Source: DATAAP01 sp041690495
GTDB taxonomy: Bacteria > Pseudomonadota > Alphaproteobacteria > CACIAM-22H2
NCBI GenBank assembly: GCA_041690495.1
Contig: JAWLHE010000004.1
Span: 62,001-126,000, forward strand
DNA length: 64,000 nucleotides
Direction of reading: 5' to 3'
Shown piece by piece: positions 1 through 8,299 of the stretch. Position numbers and translations under genes: made by a program. Under the pieces are notes generated by a model. The model did no database searches. It was given only the letters and a program-made list of their open reading frames with translations, and was not told where the DNA came from. Position 1 is the first letter of the stretch. Every line of letters starts with the position of its first letter.

Positions 1-284
1 GTGATGTCGAACAGCATGCGATCGGGATGGTGCCAGGTATGGCCGCTCACATCGTGCGGAGGCGCCGGAAGCCGCCCGTTGGCCAAACGCCGGCGCCAAT
101 TTGGCTGCCCTTCCAGGCGCGCGCCGTGACACGAAGCACAATGGGCCTCGTAGACCTGCCGCCCCAAGGCGACCTGAGCCGCATCGTCCGGGTCGGCCCG
201 CCGCGAAGGCATCCCGTCCCACAGCAATGCGCCTCCGGCCGCAACGACGAGGGCGGCTGCGGCGGCCAGATATCGGCGTCTCAT
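1..284 (-). CDS. Cytochrome c family protein, 3' end cut off by the window edge
   Basis: I translated this by hand because it runs off the left edge. It starts with ATG at 282-284, gives a short Arg-rich stretch (MRRRY) and a hydrophobic Ala/Leu/Val segment (about residues 6-22), which is a signal peptide or membrane anchor. A class I haem-binding motif CASCH follows at residues 49-53, within GRQVYEAHCASCHGARLEG. About 94 codons are visible; the distal Met ligand region lies outside the window. Its ATG overlaps the TGA stop of the upstream aldo/keto reductase (ATGA), so the two are probably translationally coupled. The product is presumably a periplasmic electron carrier. The partner enzyme cannot be seen here. 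Confidence 0.85.
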   Translation of the reverse strand, partial: MRRRYLAAAAALVVAAGGALLWDGMPSRRADPDDAAQVALGRQVYEAHCASCHGARLEGQPNWRRRLANGRLPAPPHDVSGHTWHHPDRMLFDI

Positions 285-1114
285 CCGGAGTCCCACAGCG
301 CGACCATCTTCGCGCGGAGCGCGGCATCGGGCATCGGCCCGCGCCCTGCCTGCACGTTGTCCGCCATATGCTCGGGCCGGCTCGTAGCCGGGATGATGCA
401 GGTCACGGCGGGATGGCCGAGAATGAACTTCAGCAGGAGCTGCGCCCAGCTCGTGCAGCCGATCTCGCCGGCCCAGGACGGCAACCTGCGGCCACGCGCC
501 GCGCGCATCAGGCCGCCGCCCCCGAACGGCTTGTTGACCAGCACGGCGACGCCGCGCTCCTGCGCCAGCGGCAGCAGCCGCCGCTCCGCGGCGCGGTCGT
601 CGAGCGAATAGTTGAGCTGCACGAAGTCGAACGGCTCGGCGCGCAGGACAGCCTCGAGCTCGTCATGCGCACTGTCGGTATAGTGCGTCACGCCAAGACA
701 GCCGATGCGGCCTTCCGCCTTCCACGCCCGCAAGGTGGGAAGATGCGTACGCCAGTCGACCAGGTTGTGGATCTGCATGAGGTCGATGTGATCGACCTTC
801 AGCAGCTCCATCGAGCGGCGCATCTGGGCGATGCCGGCGTCACGCCCGCTGGTCCAGACTTTGGTGGCGACGAATGCCTTGTCGCGCGCTTTCATCGCCG
901 CCAGCAGCGCGCCGACGACGCCTTCGGCCGCTCCGTACATCGGCGAGCTGTCGATGACCGCGCCGCCCGCGTCGAAGAAGACGCGCAGGACCTCGGTCAA
1001 TATTGCGCGCTCTTCCGCGCCAAGCCGTACGTCGAACGTCTGCCATGTGCCGAGGCCGACGACGGGCAACATCTGGCCGGTGGACGGGATGGGGCGGGTC
1101 TGCATGGCGGTCAT
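281..1114 (-). CDS. Aldo/keto reductase family oxidoreductase
   Basis: NAD(P)H-dependent reductase of the AKR superfamily, about 277 residues, close to the usual TIM-barrel size. The four expected catalytic positions are visible: Asp and Tyr in AVIDSSPMYG, Lys in FVATKVW and His in GVTHYTD. The reading frame is open further upstream to a GTG at 1132, but the ATG at 1114 (MTAMQTRPIP) gives the natural N-terminus; a second ATG three codons on is also possible. The 3' end overlaps the start of the cytochrome c gene by 4 nt. Substrate unknown. Coupling to a c-type cytochrome suggests a shared redox pathway, which is inference only. Confidence 0.85.
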   Translation of the reverse strand: MTAMQTRPIPSTGQMLPVVGLGTWQTFDVRLGAEERAILTEVLRVFFDAGGAVIDSSPMYGAAEGVVGALLAAMKARDKAFVATKVWTSGRDAGIAQMRRSMELLKVDHIDLMQIHNLVDWRTHLPTLRAWKAEGRIGCLGVTHYTDSAHDELEAVLRAEPFDFVQLNYSLDDRAAERRLLPLAQERGVAVLVNKPFGGGGLMRAARGRRLPSWAGEIGCTSWAQLLLKFILGHPAVTCIIPATSRPEHMADNVQAGRGPMPDAALRAKMVALWDSG

Positions 1115-1217
1115 GGGATTGCATTCTAGCACTGCGGTCCGCTTCCGTGGACGACTGCGGCGTTGTCGACGGGCCTATTGATCACCGGATCGTCTGCCCG
1201 GTTTCGAGCGGCCCGGA

Positions 1218-1868
1218 TTACAGAGCGCGACGGAAGGTCAGGTTGATGCGGCAGGCACCGAGCACCGGGTGGATCCCGGCCCGGATCGGTCGAATGCCGT
1301 GGAAGGCGAAGCGGGCCGGACCGCCGAAGACGATCACGTCGCCATGGGACAGCCCGATGGCCCGGGTCGGCGCGGTACGGGTATCGCCGCCGAGCAGGAA
1401 TGTCGCCGGCAAGCCGAGCGACACCGAGACGATCGGCTGGAGGGAATCGCGCTCGTTGCGGTCCTGGTGCAGCGCCAGCCGCGCACCCGGCTCGTAGAGA
1501 TTGACCAGGCAGGAATCGGAATCGAACGCTGTAAAGCCGGCCCGCGCGGCAGCGGCAACGGCAAGTTCGCGCAGGACCGCCGGCATCGCCGGCCATGGCC
1601 GGCCAGTCTCCGGGTCGATGGGCGAATAGCGGTAGCCGCGCCGGTCGGTGATCCAGCCAACGGCACCGCAGCTCGTCATGGCCACGGACATCGCCAGCCC
1701 GCCTGGCGTCGTCATGCGGCGCGGCGGTGCCGCATCCTGCACCGCGCGAACCGCGGCAACGAGAGCGGGGTCGCGCGCAAAACCCGGTAGCAGCACGACG
1801 CCCTCGCGGATGCGCTCCGACTCCGTGCGCGGCAGGCCGCCGAACAGATCGGCGTCACGCGGCGTCAT
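1218..1868 (-). CDS. alkB: AlkB-type alpha-ketoglutarate-dependent DNA/RNA alkylation repair dioxygenase
   Basis: Fe(II)/2-oxoglutarate dioxygenase that removes methyl lesions such as 1-meA and 3-meC by oxidative demethylation. It has 216 residues, matching bacterial AlkB. The iron triad is present as H134-x-D136 (LHQDRNE) and H190 (FHGI), and the RxxxxxR motif R207-R213 (RINLTFR) contributes the 2OG-binding and AlkB-specific arginines. Upstream AlkB signatures GYRYSP and NLYEPGARL are also visible. Its start lies inside the last codons of the upstream 2OG oxygenase gene (14-nt overlap), so the two form one transcription unit. No ada gene or Ada box was seen nearby. Confidence 0.95.
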   Translation of the reverse strand: MTPRDADLFGGLPRTESERIREGVVLLPGFARDPALVAAVRAVQDAAPPRRMTTPGGLAMSVAMTSCGAVGWITDRRGYRYSPIDPETGRPWPAMPAVLRELAVAAAARAGFTAFDSDSCLVNLYEPGARLALHQDRNERDSLQPIVSVSLGLPATFLLGGDTRTAPTRAIGLSHGDVIVFGGPARFAFHGIRPIRAGIHPVLGACRINLTFRRAL

Positions 1869-2589
1869 GGAAGATGATCCCGAGGGTCAAACGCCGCCCG
1901 CGACGCACGCGGCTCACACCGTGGCGCAGATTGACGCGGTAAACGCCGCGCGTGCCCTGCATCGGCCGATGGCGCACGGCGAAAATCACTGCCTCGCCCT
2001 GGACCAGCGGCACAACCTCGCCCTTCGACTGCGCGCGCGGCCGCTGCTCGACCAGCAGAAATTCGCCGCCCTCGAAATCGCGGCCCGGAACGCTGAGCAG
2101 CACCGTGGCCTGCAGCGGAAAGACCAGCGGGCCGTAAAGGTCCTGATGCAAACAGTTGTAGTCGCCAGCCCCATAGCTGAGCAGCAGCGGCGTCGGCCGC
2201 GTCTGCCCCGCCGCATGGCATTGCCTCAGATATTTGGCCAGCCTGTCGGGCAGAACACCGTCTTCCTTGAGCGCCGCGCGCCAGCGGTTGGCGACCGGCA
2301 CCAGATGCGGATAGAGCGCATGGCGCAGCCGCTCGACGATCTCGGGTAGCGGGTAGGCGAAGTACCTGTACTCGCCCCTGCCGAAGGCATGGCGCTGCAT
2401 GACGATGCGCGAGCGGAACCCACCCTCGCGGTCGTACAGAGCGGCGATCGCTGCGCATTCAGCCGGGGTAAGCAGCGGACCGGCCGTGGCGTAGCCGCGT
2501 GCATCGAGCGCAGCCTCGATGCGAGGCCAGTCGATGCCGGAAAGCGCTGGCGCGGTATCGGCGGTTTCTCGCAGGGCGGCGGGTTGCAT
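1855..2589 (-). CDS. 2OG-Fe(II) oxygenase (prolyl-hydroxylase-like fold)
   Basis: A second Fe(II)/2-oxoglutarate dioxygenase, 244 residues, encoded directly upstream of alkB and overlapping it by 14 nt. The metal motif is H148-x-D150 in YNCLHQDLYG. The core contains GGEFLLVEQRP and a C-terminal strand region VNLRHGVSRVRRG, where H223 and the following Arg residues are candidates for the distal ligand and 2OG clamp. It lacks the AlkB RxxxxxR tail, so it is not a duplicate of AlkB. The overlapping arrangement suggests an alkylation-repair or translation-related hydroxylase, but the substrate cannot be read from the sequence. The start is the ATG at 2589 (MQPAALRETA). Confidence 0.8.
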   Translation of the reverse strand: MQPAALRETADTAPALSGIDWPRIEAALDARGYATAGPLLTPAECAAIAALYDREGGFRSRIVMQRHAFGRGEYRYFAYPLPEIVERLRHALYPHLVPVANRWRAALKEDGVLPDRLAKYLRQCHAAGQTRPTPLLLSYGAGDYNCLHQDLYGPLVFPLQATVLLSVPGRDFEGGEFLLVEQRPRAQSKGEVVPLVQGEAVIFAVRHRPMQGTRGVYRVNLRHGVSRVRRGRRLTLGIIFHDAA

Positions 2590-2765
2590 GCCCGGTACCG
2601 TAGCGCGGCGCAGTGGCAGCCGTCAGCCCGACTCTTGCGATCCCGCGCCAAGGATTAAGCGAAGGTAAGCGAGCGGCCCCGGCGTTTACCTCTTGCAAAG
2701 CAGAGCTGTGCCACCTTTCCCCGGTTCCCAGGCAGGCGCTGCGGTCGCGGCGCCGTAAAGGCGCA

Positions 2766-3752
2766 ATGATACCGGCCCGCATGTCGCTCTTCCCCGGCGG
2801 TCTGCCATCGCTTCGCCAAGCGGCACAGGCGGCCTTCGGCATCGCCCTCGGCGGGCTGTGCGCGTGGCTGACGCTGAGCCATGCCGTACCGACCGACGCC
2901 ATAGAAGCCATGAAGGTCGCCGATCCCCGCTGGCTCGGCGTCGCTGCGCTGCTCCACGCTGCCGCCCTCACGTTACGTGTGCTGCGCTGGCGCTGCCTGC
3001 TGGGCCATCTCGTCCGCCTGCCTTATGGGGTCTTCGCCCGCGTGCTTATCATCGGCTACGGCGTGAACCTCTTGCTGCCGGTGCGGCTGGGCGAGCTGTA
3101 CCGGGTCGAGTCGTTCAAGCGCCGCTACGGCGTCGCGCGCGCCTGGAGCATGAGCTCGATCATGATCGAGCGGATGCTCGACATCGTCACCGTTGCCGTC
3201 AGTCTGTCGGCCGGGCTGGCGCTGGCGAGCAGGCCCCCCGACCAGCTCCTGCTCGCGCTGTCGTCGATCGGTGGCGCGCTGTTCTCGCTGCTCTGTGCCA
3301 GCCTGGTGGTGCTGGTCTGGCTGGCGCGGCAGCGCTGGGTGCGACGGTGGCGCTTTGCGCGACGCCATCTGGCGATGATCGGCCCCGCCGTCCGGGTCAT
3401 GGAGCGCGGCGCGTTCGCGGTTGCCGGCGGCGCCACCTTGGCAATCCACGCGCTGGAGATGGCCGCCTTGGGCGCGGTGCTGACGGGCCTCGGTGTCGAG
3501 GTCACCCCGGCCTTGGCGCTTGTCGTGCTCGGCGCCGCGAGCCTCAGCACCTTCCTGCCCTCGGCCCCGGGCTTCGTCGGCACGTACCAGTTCGCCTTCC
3601 TGATGGCGCTGGCGCAGTTCGGATTCGACGGGGCGCTCGGCGTGGCCGCAGCGACGCTCGTGCAGCTCGTCCTGTTCGGGCCGGTCGTGATCGGCGCGCT
3701 GGCGATGCTGGCAGTCGGCGCCCGTCTCTACTGGCGGCTGCGCGTGGCCTAG
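2766..3752 (+). CDS. YbhN/UPF0104-like flippase-type integral membrane protein
   Basis: Polytopic inner-membrane protein of about 328 residues, related to the flippase-like membrane domain of lysylphosphatidylglycerol synthases. Visible family features are the segment RVLRWRCLLGH, the loop NLLLPVRLGELYRVESFKRR (cytoplasmic, rich in charges) and IMIERMLDIVTV near residue 120. The late motif LPSAPGFVGTYQFAF is also typical of the family. I place the start at the ATG at 2766 (MIPARMSLF), since the upstream part of the open frame is low-complexity Arg-rich sequence; ATG 2781 is an alternative. There is no C-terminal aminoacyl-transferase domain, so lipid aminoacylation is unlikely. It converges with pntB, and the stop codons overlap. 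Confidence 0.78.
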   Translation: MIPARMSLFPGGLPSLRQAAQAAFGIALGGLCAWLTLSHAVPTDAIEAMKVADPRWLGVAALLHAAALTLRVLRWRCLLGHLVRLPYGVFARVLIIGYGVNLLLPVRLGELYRVESFKRRYGVARAWSMSSIMIERMLDIVTVAVSLSAGLALASRPPDQLLLALSSIGGALFSLLCASLVVLVWLARQRWVRRWRFARRHLAMIGPAVRVMERGAFAVAGGATLAIHALEMAALGAVLTGLGVEVTPALALVVLGAASLSTFLPSAPGFVGTYQFAFLMALAQFGFDGALGVAAATLVQLVLFGPVVIGALAMLAVGARLYWRLRVA

Positions 3753-5149
3753 TGCCCGCCGGCCATCGTCTTGACGATGTCCTCGACCACTTTCTTCGCG
3801 TCGCCGAACAACATCATCGTATTGTCGCGGTAGAACAGCTCGTTGTCGACGCCGGCATAGCCGGTCGCCATCGAGCGCTTGATGAACAGCACCGTTTTCG
3901 CCTTCTCCACGTCCAGAACCGGCATGCCGTAGATCGGCGATTTGGGATCGGTCTTGGCCGCAGGATTGGTGACGTCGTTGGCGCCGATGACGAAGGCGAC
4001 GTCGGTCTGGGCGAAATCGCGGTTGATCTCGTCGAGCTCGAGCACCTCGTCATAGGGCACGTTGGCCTCGGCCAGCAGCACGTTCATGTGCCCGGGCATG
4101 CGGCCCGCCACCGGGTGGATCGCATAGCGCACCTGGATTCCTTCCTTCTTGAGAAGGTCGGCCATCTCGCGCAGCGCGTGCTGCGCCTGCGCCACCGCCA
4201 TGCCGTAGCCCGGCACGATGACGACCGAACTGGCGTTGCGCATGATGAAGCTGGCATCCTCGGCCGAGCCCGCCTTGACGGGGCGCTGCTCCTTCGCGCC
4301 CGCGACCGCTGCGCCGCCCTCGGTGCCGAAGCCGCCGAGGATGACGTTGAAGATCGAGCGGTTCATCCCCTTGCACATGATGTAGCTGAGGATGGCGCCC
4401 GACGAGCCGACCAGCGCACCGGTGACGATCAGCAGGCTGTTCTGGAGCGTGAAGCCGATGCCGCAGGCCGCCCAGCCGGAATACGAATTGAGCATCGAGA
4501 TGACGACCGGCATGTCGGCGCCGCCGATCGGCACGATCAGCAGGAAGCCCACCGCCAGCGACAGCAGCACGAGGATCCAGAATGCGCCGGGCTCGCCCGA
4601 CAGCGCGAACCACGCGCCGACGATGACGATCAGTATGCCGAGCAGCGCGTTTAGCGGGTGCTGCATCGGGAAGATCAGCGGCGCGCCGGTGACGAGGCCC
4701 TGCAGCTTGGCGAAGGCGACGATCGAGCCCGTGAACGTGATCGCGCCGATCGCGGTGCCGAGCGCCATCTCCACAAGGCTGCCCGAATTGATGGCGCCGG
4801 GCACGCCGATGCCGAACGACGCCGGCGAATACAGCGCCGCCGCCGCGACGAACACGGCGGCAAGGCCGACCAGCGAATGGAACGCCGCGACGAGTTGCGG
4901 CAAAGCGGTCATCTGGATGCGCAGCGCGATGAACGTGCCGATCGCGCCGCCGACGACGATGCCGGCGAAGATCATGCCGTAGCTGCCCATCCCGGGCACC
5001 GCCAGCGTCGTCACGATCGCGATGACCATGCCGACAATGCCCCAGAGATTGCCGCCGCGCGCCGTGTCCGGGCTCGACAGTCCGCGCAGCGCCATGATGA
5101 AGCAGACGGAGGCGGCCAGGTAGAGCAGCGCCGAAAGATTCTCGCTCAT
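3749..5149 (-). CDS. pntB: NAD(P) transhydrogenase subunit beta
   Basis: Membrane subunit of proton-translocating transhydrogenase, which drives hydride transfer from NADH to NADP+ at the expense of the proton gradient. The 466-residue protein begins MSENLSALLYL (ATG at 5149), has about eight to nine transmembrane helices, and ends with the NADP(H)-binding domain III: VVIVPGYGMAVAQAQHAL, VAGRMPGHMNVLLAEA, DEINRDFAQTDVAFVIGAND and KRSMATGYAGVDNELF. It is the last gene of the pntAA-pntAB-pntB operon, starting 16 nt after pntAB. The longer open frame upstream of 5149 only overlaps pntAB and was not used. Confidence 0.97.
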   Translation of the reverse strand: MSENLSALLYLAASVCFIMALRGLSSPDTARGGNLWGIVGMVIAIVTTLAVPGMGSYGMIFAGIVVGGAIGTFIALRIQMTALPQLVAAFHSLVGLAAVFVAAAALYSPASFGIGVPGAINSGSLVEMALGTAIGAITFTGSIVAFAKLQGLVTGAPLIFPMQHPLNALLGILIVIVGAWFALSGEPGAFWILVLLSLAVGFLLIVPIGGADMPVVISMLNSYSGWAACGIGFTLQNSLLIVTGALVGSSGAILSYIMCKGMNRSIFNVILGGFGTEGGAAVAGAKEQRPVKAGSAEDASFIMRNASSVVIVPGYGMAVAQAQHALREMADLLKKEGIQVRYAIHPVAGRMPGHMNVLLAEANVPYDEVLELDEINRDFAQTDVAFVIGANDVTNPAAKTDPKSPIYGMPVLDVEKAKTVLFIKRSMATGYAGVDNELFYRDNTMMLFGDAKKVVEDIVKTMAGGH

Positions 5150-5165
5150 CGTGCGATGCCCCCGC

Positions 5166-5576
5166 TCACTTCTGTTTCTTCCTGAACTTGGACAGCATGC
5201 GTTGCGTGACAACGAAGCCGCCAAAGATGTTGACGGAGGCGAGCACTACGGCGAGGAAGCCGAGCGTCTGCGAAAAGCCGACGGCGCTTGCACCCGCTGC
5301 GAGCAGCGCGCCGACGATGATCACGCTTGAGATGGCGTTGGTCACCGCCATCAGCGGCGAATGCAGCGCCGGTGTCACGCGCCAGACCACGTAGTAGCCG
5401 ACGAAAACGGCCAGCACGAACACCGTCAGGCCGAGGGTCAGCGCGTCGGCGCCGTGCGCCGTCGCGGCCTGGCCGAGCTGCGCCGTCTGTGCGGCGAGCG
5501 CCTTTGCCTTGGCGGCCAGGATCGCTGCTTCGTTGGCAAGTTGGGCGGCGTTGTCGACGACGTTTGCCGAGTCCAT
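5166..5576 (-). CDS. pntAB: NAD(P) transhydrogenase subunit alpha part 2 (membrane domain)
   Basis: Small membrane subunit of the split alpha chain, 136 residues. The N-terminal 45 residues are an Ala/Gln-rich linker, followed by transmembrane helices including LGLTVFVLAVFVGYYVVW, AISSVIIVGALLAAG and LGFLAVVLASVNIFGGFVV. It ends with the basic tail MLSKFRKKQK. Splitting of PntA into soluble (AA) and membrane (AB) polypeptides is the Rhodospirillum rubrum type of arrangement and is common in alphaproteobacteria. It lies 11 nt after pntAA and just before pntB in one operon. Confidence 0.95.
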   Translation of the reverse strand: MDSANVVDNAAQLANEAAILAAKAKALAAQTAQLGQAATAHGADALTLGLTVFVLAVFVGYYVVWRVTPALHSPLMAVTNAISSVIIVGALLAAGASAVGFSQTLGFLAVVLASVNIFGGFVVTQRMLSKFRKKQK

Positions 5577-5587
5577 TGCGAAGCTCC

Positions 5588-6760
5588 TTACGCTGCGGTC
5601 GGGCTGGGCGCAGGCGCGTCGGCGAAGGCCGGATGCACGATCTGGCCATCGCGGGTCAGCAGCGTGCCCTTGATGATCTCGTCGTTGGGGTCGACTTTCA
5701 CCGCACCATCCTTGCCGACGATCAGGACGAGGAAGTTCAGCAGGTTCTTGGCATAAAGAGCCGTTGCGTCGACCGCGATCCGCCCCGGCACGTTGTTCCA
5801 GCCGACAATCTTGACACCGTGCTTCACGACGACCCGGCCCGCCTCCGACAGTTCGCAGTTTCCGCCGGTCTCGACGGCGAGATCGACAATCACCGAGCCC
5901 GGCTTCATCGACTGCACCATGGCCTCGCTCACCAGCTTCGGCGCAGGCCGGCCGGGAATCAGCGCCGTGCAGATGACGACATCCTGCTTCTTGATATGCT
6001 CGGCGATAAGGGCGGCCTGCTGGCGCTTGTAGTCCTCTGACATCTCCTTGGCATAGCCGCCGGCGGTTTCGGCCTGCTTGGTCTCTTCCGACTCGACCAT
6101 CACGAAGCTGGCGCCGAGGCTTTCCACCTGCTCTTTGGCGGCCGGGCGGACGTCGGTTGCCGAAACCACCGCACCGAGCCGTCGCGCCGTTGCGATCGCC
6201 TGGAGGCCCGCGACGCCGGCTCCCATCACGAAGGCCTTCGCCGGGGCAATGGTGCCGGCCGCCGTCATCATCATCGGAAACGCACGGCCGAACTCGGCGG
6301 CGGCATCGATGACCGCCTTGTAGCCTGCAAGGTTTGCCTGCGACGACAGCACGTCCATGCTCTGCGCGCGCGTAATGCGCGGGGCCAGTTCCATCGCGAA
6401 TGCGGTCAAGCCCTGCTGCGCATAGGTGCGCACCTGCTCGCGGTTGCGGTAGGGATCGAGCATCCCGATCAGCACCGCGCCGCGCTTCATGGCCTGGATC
6501 TCGTCGGGCCCGCCTTCCTCCGCGGTCAGCGGCCGAGACACCTTCAGAACGATATCCGCATCGCTCAGCAACGATGCCGCATCGTCCACAATCCGGGCGC
6601 CGGCATCGGCGAAAGCCTGGTCGGTAATGGCCGCGCCTTCTCCGGCCCCGCTCTCGACCGCAACCTCAAGCCCCAGCGACTTGATTCGCTTCACGGTGTC
6701 GGGCGAGGCGGCGACGCGCGCCTCATCCGGACGGCGCTCCTTCGGAATCGCAAGCTTCAT
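5588..6760 (-). CDS. pntAA: NAD(P) transhydrogenase subunit alpha part 1 (soluble NAD-binding domain)
   Basis: Peripheral NAD(H)-binding domain I, 390 residues, related to alanine dehydrogenase. The N-terminus MKLAIPKERRPDEARVAAS is the standard AlaDH/PNT motif. The Rossmann segment is AFVMGAGVAGLQAIATARRLGA, followed by ATDVRPAAKEQVESLGA. The mobile-loop region carries YAKEMSEDYKRQQAAL, and VICTALIPGRPAPKLV follows. It starts the operon pntAA-pntAB-pntB. A 149-nt gap to the ABC1 kinase gene holds its presumed promoter, which I could not define. Confidence 0.96.
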   Translation of the reverse strand: MKLAIPKERRPDEARVAASPDTVKRIKSLGLEVAVESGAGEGAAITDQAFADAGARIVDDAASLLSDADIVLKVSRPLTAEEGGPDEIQAMKRGAVLIGMLDPYRNREQVRTYAQQGLTAFAMELAPRITRAQSMDVLSSQANLAGYKAVIDAAAEFGRAFPMMMTAAGTIAPAKAFVMGAGVAGLQAIATARRLGAVVSATDVRPAAKEQVESLGASFVMVESEETKQAETAGGYAKEMSEDYKRQQAALIAEHIKKQDVVICTALIPGRPAPKLVSEAMVQSMKPGSVIVDLAVETGGNCELSEAGRVVVKHGVKIVGWNNVPGRIAVDATALYAKNLLNFLVLIVGKDGAVKVDPNDEIIKGTLLTRDGQIVHPAFADAPAPSPTAA

Positions 6761-6909
6761 GCGGGAACGGCCTTGCTGATTGAGCTTATTGGCGATTTGT
6801 CACTGCGGAATTGGACGAAAGCGGCGACACAATGCCAAGGCGAAACACGCTTGCCAAGCACTAAAGAGCCAGGGCAGCGGCGCGCGAAAGATGCACCTCA
6901 GGCCGGCCG

Positions 6910-8256
6910 TCAGACCGCCTCGGGGACGCCCGCCTGCCTGAGGGCCGCGGCCTGGCGGCGGGACAAGGTCCTTTCGTCGAAGCCCTTGATCAGCTCGTGG
7001 AACATCCGGTGCCAGTTGACCTCGGCCTTCAGGTGCAGGAACACCGAGCCGAGCCCGATCGCGGCCCGGTCCATCAGAACGAACTCGCGCGGCGGCGTGA
7101 CGCCGCCGAGTCGGCGCAGGTCGCCGTGCACCTTCTCTGCCACTTCGCGGCCATAGACGCCGGAATTGGTTTCTTCGATCAGCCGCGGCCGATCCTCCAT
7201 CAGCGGCGCGTAGACGAACGACGCCCAGCGGTTGAGAACGGCGATCATCTCCTTCGACAGATCGTGGAACCCCCATGTCTCATAGGCATGGACGGCCAGG
7301 CCCTGGTCGCCGCGCTCGAGCGCGTAATAGAGATCGATCACGCCACGCACGAATTTCGGCTGGAACACGCGAATGCAGCCGAAATCGAGCAGATTGACGC
7401 CGCTGTCGGCGCGGACCGTGTAATTGCCGAGATGCGGGTCGCCGTGAATGACACCGTACTCGTAGAACGGCACATACCAGGCGCGGAACATATTGTGCGC
7501 GACCGTATTGCGACGCGCGACCGGGTCCTTGGCGACCTCGAGCAGCTTGATACCGTCCAGCCATGTCATCGTCAGGAGCCGCTTCGTGCTGAGCTCCGCA
7601 ACCGGCTCGGGCACATGCACGGCCCTCTCCCTCGCCAGCATCTGCCCGTAAAGGCGCATGTTCTTCGCTTCGCGCTCATAGTCGAGCTCCTCGCGGAGGC
7701 GCGCCGAGATCTCGGCGTGGATCTCGCGCGTCGAGATGGCGCGGTCGTAGCGCTCGTAGACGGAGAAGATCAGCTTGAGCTGGCGCAAGTCGGCCTCGAC
7801 TGCCGACTGCATGTCGGGATACTGCAGCTTGCAGGCCAGCGCCCGGCCGTCACGCGATGTGGCACGATGAACTTGGCCCAGCGACGCCGCCGCTGCGGCT
7901 TCGCGGCTGAAGGTCCCGAATCGCTTCTCCCAGCCCGGCCCAAGCTCGCTCGCCATGCGGCGCTTGACGAACGGCCAGCCCATGGACGGTGCATTCGACT
8001 GCAGCTGGATCAGCTCGTTGACGTACTCCTGCGGCAGCGCATCGGGAATCGTCGACATGAGCTGGGCGACTTTCATCAGCGGGCCCTTGAGCCCGCCGAG
8101 CGCGGTACGCAGATCGGCGGCGTGACGCTCCCGGTCCATCTTCAAGCCGAGCACCCGCTCCGCTCCCAGCCGCGCCGCCAGGCCGCCGACTGCGGTACCG
8201 ACGCGCGCATAGCGGCGCACCCGTCCGCCGAGGCTGTTTTCCTCGTTCTCAGTCAT
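6910..8256 (-). CDS. ABC1/AarF/UbiB-family atypical kinase
   Basis: Atypical protein-kinase-like ATPase of the ABC1 family, 448 residues. Family members support ubiquinone biosynthesis and lipid homeostasis. The Ala-rich loop replacing the kinase P-loop reads AAAAASLGQVHRA; the catalytic region is VIHGDPHLGNY and the metal-binding DFG is LLDFGC. The KxGQ motif is changed to K-V-A-Q at residues 62-65 (GPLMKVAQLMS). No strong transmembrane tail is seen, unlike E. coli UbiB, so a general AarF assignment is safer than UbiB. No ubiquinone gene is adjacent. Confidence 0.88.
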   Translation of the reverse strand: MTENEENSLGGRVRRYARVGTAVGGLAARLGAERVLGLKMDRERHAADLRTALGGLKGPLMKVAQLMSTIPDALPQEYVNELIQLQSNAPSMGWPFVKRRMASELGPGWEKRFGTFSREAAAAASLGQVHRATSRDGRALACKLQYPDMQSAVEADLRQLKLIFSVYERYDRAISTREIHAEISARLREELDYEREAKNMRLYGQMLARERAVHVPEPVAELSTKRLLTMTWLDGIKLLEVAKDPVARRNTVAHNMFRAWYVPFYEYGVIHGDPHLGNYTVRADSGVNLLDFGCIRVFQPKFVRGVIDLYYALERGDQGLAVHAYETWGFHDLSKEMIAVLNRWASFVYAPLMEDRPRLIEETNSGVYGREVAEKVHGDLRRLGGVTPPREFVLMDRAAIGLGSVFLHLKAEVNWHRMFHELIKGFDERTLSRRQAAALRQAGVPEAV

Positions 8257-8299
8257 CGTCGAAACCGATCCGCGAGGACGTATCGAAAATTCGCGTCAC

